From: an uncultured Bacilli bacterium
GTDB lineage: Bacteria; Bacillota_I; Bacilli_A; RF39; UBA660
NCBI GenBank assembly: GCA_934183185.1
Contig: CAKPSO010000027.1
Location: forward strand, 1 to 14,664
DNA: 14,664 nucleotides
Reading direction: 5' to 3'
Below, in pieces: positions 13,800 to 14,664 of the stretch. The first letter of the stretch is position 1. Every line of letters begins with the position of its first letter. The notes beneath the pieces were generated by a model. That model worked only from the letters and a program-made list of their open reading frames with translations, did not search any database and had not been told where the DNA came from. Both the position numbers and the translations under genes were made by a program.

Positions 13800-13830
13800 A
13801 TTATACCACATTTTTTTATCACTATGGCAA
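13800..13830 (-). promoter_or_regulatory. Extended -10 promoter of the Nudix gene
   Basis: The minus strand shows TGG directly before TATAAT (13800-13808), an extended -10. TTGCCA (13825-13830), 19 bases upstream, is a possible -35 (5 of 6). A 7-bp inverted repeat, AAAACCT at 13837-13843 and AGGTTTT at 13864-13870, lies just upstream and could be an operator; that is a guess. Confidence 0.6.
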
Positions 13831-13889
13831 TGGTTCAAAACCTCTAAAAGCATTGAAAATACTAGGTTTTTCTTATTTACTTTTCTTCC

Positions 13890-13940
13890 TAGATACGTTT
13901 TAGATACTTTCTTGCAGCGTATTTAATAACGTATCTAAAT
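13890..13940. repeat. Repeat copy 3: inverted pair of TAGATACG-type half-sites
   Basis: The left arm at 13890-13907 (TAGATACG, TT, TTAGATAC) and the right arm at 13919-13937 (GTATTTAATA, ACGTATCTA) form an imperfect inverted repeat around an 11-base centre. The right half (13918-13940) is the direct counterpart of the 13174-13196 segment of copy 2, 744 bases away. No CACT array precedes it. Paired inverted half-sites around a short centre are what tyrosine recombinase core sites look like, but the arms are longer than usual. Confidence 0.6.
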
Positions 13941-13960
13941 AAAATCACCTAATTTTTTGT

Positions 13961-13990
13961 ATATAAAAAAGCCTTTATTTCAAGGCTTTT
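13961..13990 (-). terminator. Terminator after the second SEC-C tail
   Basis: A 9-bp stem AAAAGCCTT/AAGGCTTTT (13967-13975 and 13982-13990) with a 6-base loop is followed on the minus strand by six T residues, counting those paired, and then ATAT. It starts two bases after the stop codon of the SEC-C fragment. Confidence 0.75.
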
Positions 13991-13992
13991 AA

Positions 13993-14052
13993 CTACTTTC
14001 CGCAACAATTCTTATATTTTTTTCCCGAACCACAAGTTGTAGGAACTCCCAT
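13993..14052 (-). pseudogene. Orphan SEC-C zinc-binding tail, copy 2
   Basis: Nineteen codons from the ATG at 14050-14052 read MGVPTTCGSGKKYKNCCGK and stop (TAG). This is again a SEC-C motif lacking its first cysteine. The codon just before the ATG is TAA and I see no ribosome site, so it is probably the 3' remnant of a gene rather than a working peptide. At the DNA level it differs from copy 1 at many third positions, so the two are not a recent duplication. It lies next to the att-like region and the recombinase remnant. Tyrosine recombinases often integrate in the 3' end of a gene, which could explain why only the tail is left. Confidence 0.62.
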
Positions 14053-14324
14053 ATTTATAATACTTATAATATTTATAATATTATTGATATTTCAAGGCTT
14101 TAGCGTCTTGGTAATCTATTATATTTATAATATTTATAGTATTTTTGTTATTATAAATATTTCTCTCTTGCAAACAAATCGCAAACAATGTTTGCATTCA
14201 TTTACTACGGTCATTATACTATCTATATCATATATTTACCAATGTGCGTTTTGTATTTTTGCACATTTATTATACTATAAATATTCATTTTTATCAATGG
14301 ATCTATCCAATTATTTATATTTAA
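14053..14324. other. Gene-free region between SEC-C tail 2 and the recombinase remnant, attachment-site-like
   Basis: No gene was found. The stretch is extremely AT-rich and holds several short elements. TTATAATATTTATAATA-like repeats run through 14053-14150. ATTTCAAGGCTTT at 14089-14101 is an exact copy of 13977-13989. GCAAAC at 14170-14175 recurs at 14181-14186 as one arm of the palindrome GCAAACAATGTTTGC (14181-14195). A 7-bp inverted repeat AATGTGC/GCACATT lies at 14241-14247 and 14261-14267. Repeats of this kind directly behind an integrase gene fit a phage or ICE attachment region. Confidence 0.5.
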
Positions 14325-14531
14325 TTATTTATATTTAATAATTTCTTCTATAATTTCAGATTTTGTTATCTTATCAAAAACATCAGTTGCTAATCGTTTA
14401 GATTTTTCTGTACTTGAAATATAATAATTTTCTGTTGTTTCTACATTTCTATGTCCAAGTATATCTGCAACATCTCTTATTTCAATTCCATTTGTTAATA
14501 TCTTATTTATACATTCGTATTTATATCTCAT
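14325..14531 (-). pseudogene. C-terminal remnant of a tyrosine recombinase/integrase
   Basis: The 68-codon frame ends like the catalytic domain of phage/ICE tyrosine integrases: TNGIEIRDVADILGHRNVET, then TENYYISSTEKSKRLATD. His27 (LGH) and Tyr36/Tyr37 (ENYYI) stand at the usual spacing for the late His and the DNA-linking Tyr. Arg2 in MRYKYE may align with the Arg of the usual HxLRHT box, but His and Thr there are changed. The DNA-binding and first catalytic-Arg parts, about 300 residues in a full enzyme, are missing. Upstream, the frame runs into sequence that is not integrase-like. The fragment cannot recombine DNA alone; it marks an old integrative element. The ATG has no good ribosome site. 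Confidence 0.8.
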
Positions 14532-14554
14532 TTTTAATAAATTTTTTCCAAAAA

Positions 14555-14664
14555 TCAGACAATAATTCTTGCTAGTCTATCTCCAAATCTGCATAGCAAT
14601 TCATTTGTAATAGTATCTGCTTTATCAGCGACTTGTTCAGCAGTAATATTCTTATCTTCTCCTA
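14555..14664 (-). pseudogene. 3' part of an unrecognised gene running off the right edge, probably frameshifted
   Basis: The minus strand is open from the window edge and reads GEDKNITAEQVADKADTITN, then ELLCRFGDRLARIIV and TGA (14555-14557). The alanine-rich helical start looks like a real protein. In a neighbouring frame the DNA after RFGD reads TSKNYCLIFGKNLLK and runs without a stop into the recombinase remnant. One frameshift near 14580 may therefore have cut this gene, and a deletion may have joined it to the integrase tail. I cannot name the family. It is probably mobile-element cargo by context. Confidence 0.4.

Noticed and set aside
13174..13940. Integron cassette with attC sites
   Set aside because: I could not find the paired core motifs of attC, and the enclosed gene has its own promoter; the resemblance is only in the one-gene-between-repeats layout.
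13023..14052. SEC-C tails as attL/attR copies of one recent integration
   Set aside because: Attachment cores must be identical. The two tails differ at many synonymous positions, so at most they mark separate or very old events.
14084..14338. 84-codon plus-strand frame rich in Ile/Tyr/Phe/Leu
   Set aside because: It is a product of extreme AT-richness, lacks a ribosome site and covers the repeat-filled attachment-like region.

Overview
The window is very AT-rich DNA from a low-GC Gram-positive bacterium, most likely an uncultured Bacillota or a relative of the Erysipelotrichia/RF39 type. The evidence is the AT-rich codon use, AGGAGG-type ribosome binding sites, SigA-type promoters, the gene order prfB - YitT-family - ftsE - ftsX known from Bacillus (prfB - yvjA - cccB - ftsE - ftsX), and an M23 hydrolase coupled to ftsEX. 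The code is standard: prfB is present with its UGA frameshift, and UGA ends ftsX and other genes. Every gene I can support lies on the minus strand, so transcription runs from high to low coordinates.

Layout from low to high coordinates. (a) 1-332: the first ~90 codons of uvrB, broken inside the conserved FVSYY motif. (b) 472-1766: a 392-residue protein of unknown function with its own promoter and terminator. (c) 1734-4626: a tight operon ftsE - ftsX - M23 hydrolase, an ABC complex and the cell-wall enzyme it probably controls. (d) 4659-8686: decayed ASCH gene - YjjG-like HAD phosphatase - prfB (programmed frameshift) - two tandem YitT-family membrane proteins, ending in a terminator. (e) 8705-9685: L-lactate dehydrogenase as a single-gene unit. 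(f) 9729-12446: cysteine desulfurase - TtcA-like tRNA thiolase - decayed B3/4-domain gene, led by a perfect consensus promoter.

(g) From about 12450 to the right edge the character changes. This part holds an orphan C-terminal fragment, a GC-rich (about 54%) stretch with 10-bp-phased repeats, two orphan SEC-C zinc-binding tails each followed by a terminator, a Nudix hydrolase between diverged direct repeats, a region with GCAAAC palindromes, and the C-terminal remnant of a tyrosine recombinase. I read it as the worn-down remains of one or more integrative elements at a recurrent integration site. The repeat family in it is the least explained signal in the window.

Decay is a theme. Two operon genes (ASCH and B3/4) each carry one in-frame stop and two frameshifts, and uvrB is truncated, while the core genes around them (prfB, ftsEX, ldh, desulfurase, ttcA-like) keep every key residue I checked. 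All family assignments come from reading motifs by eye; no database search was possible.
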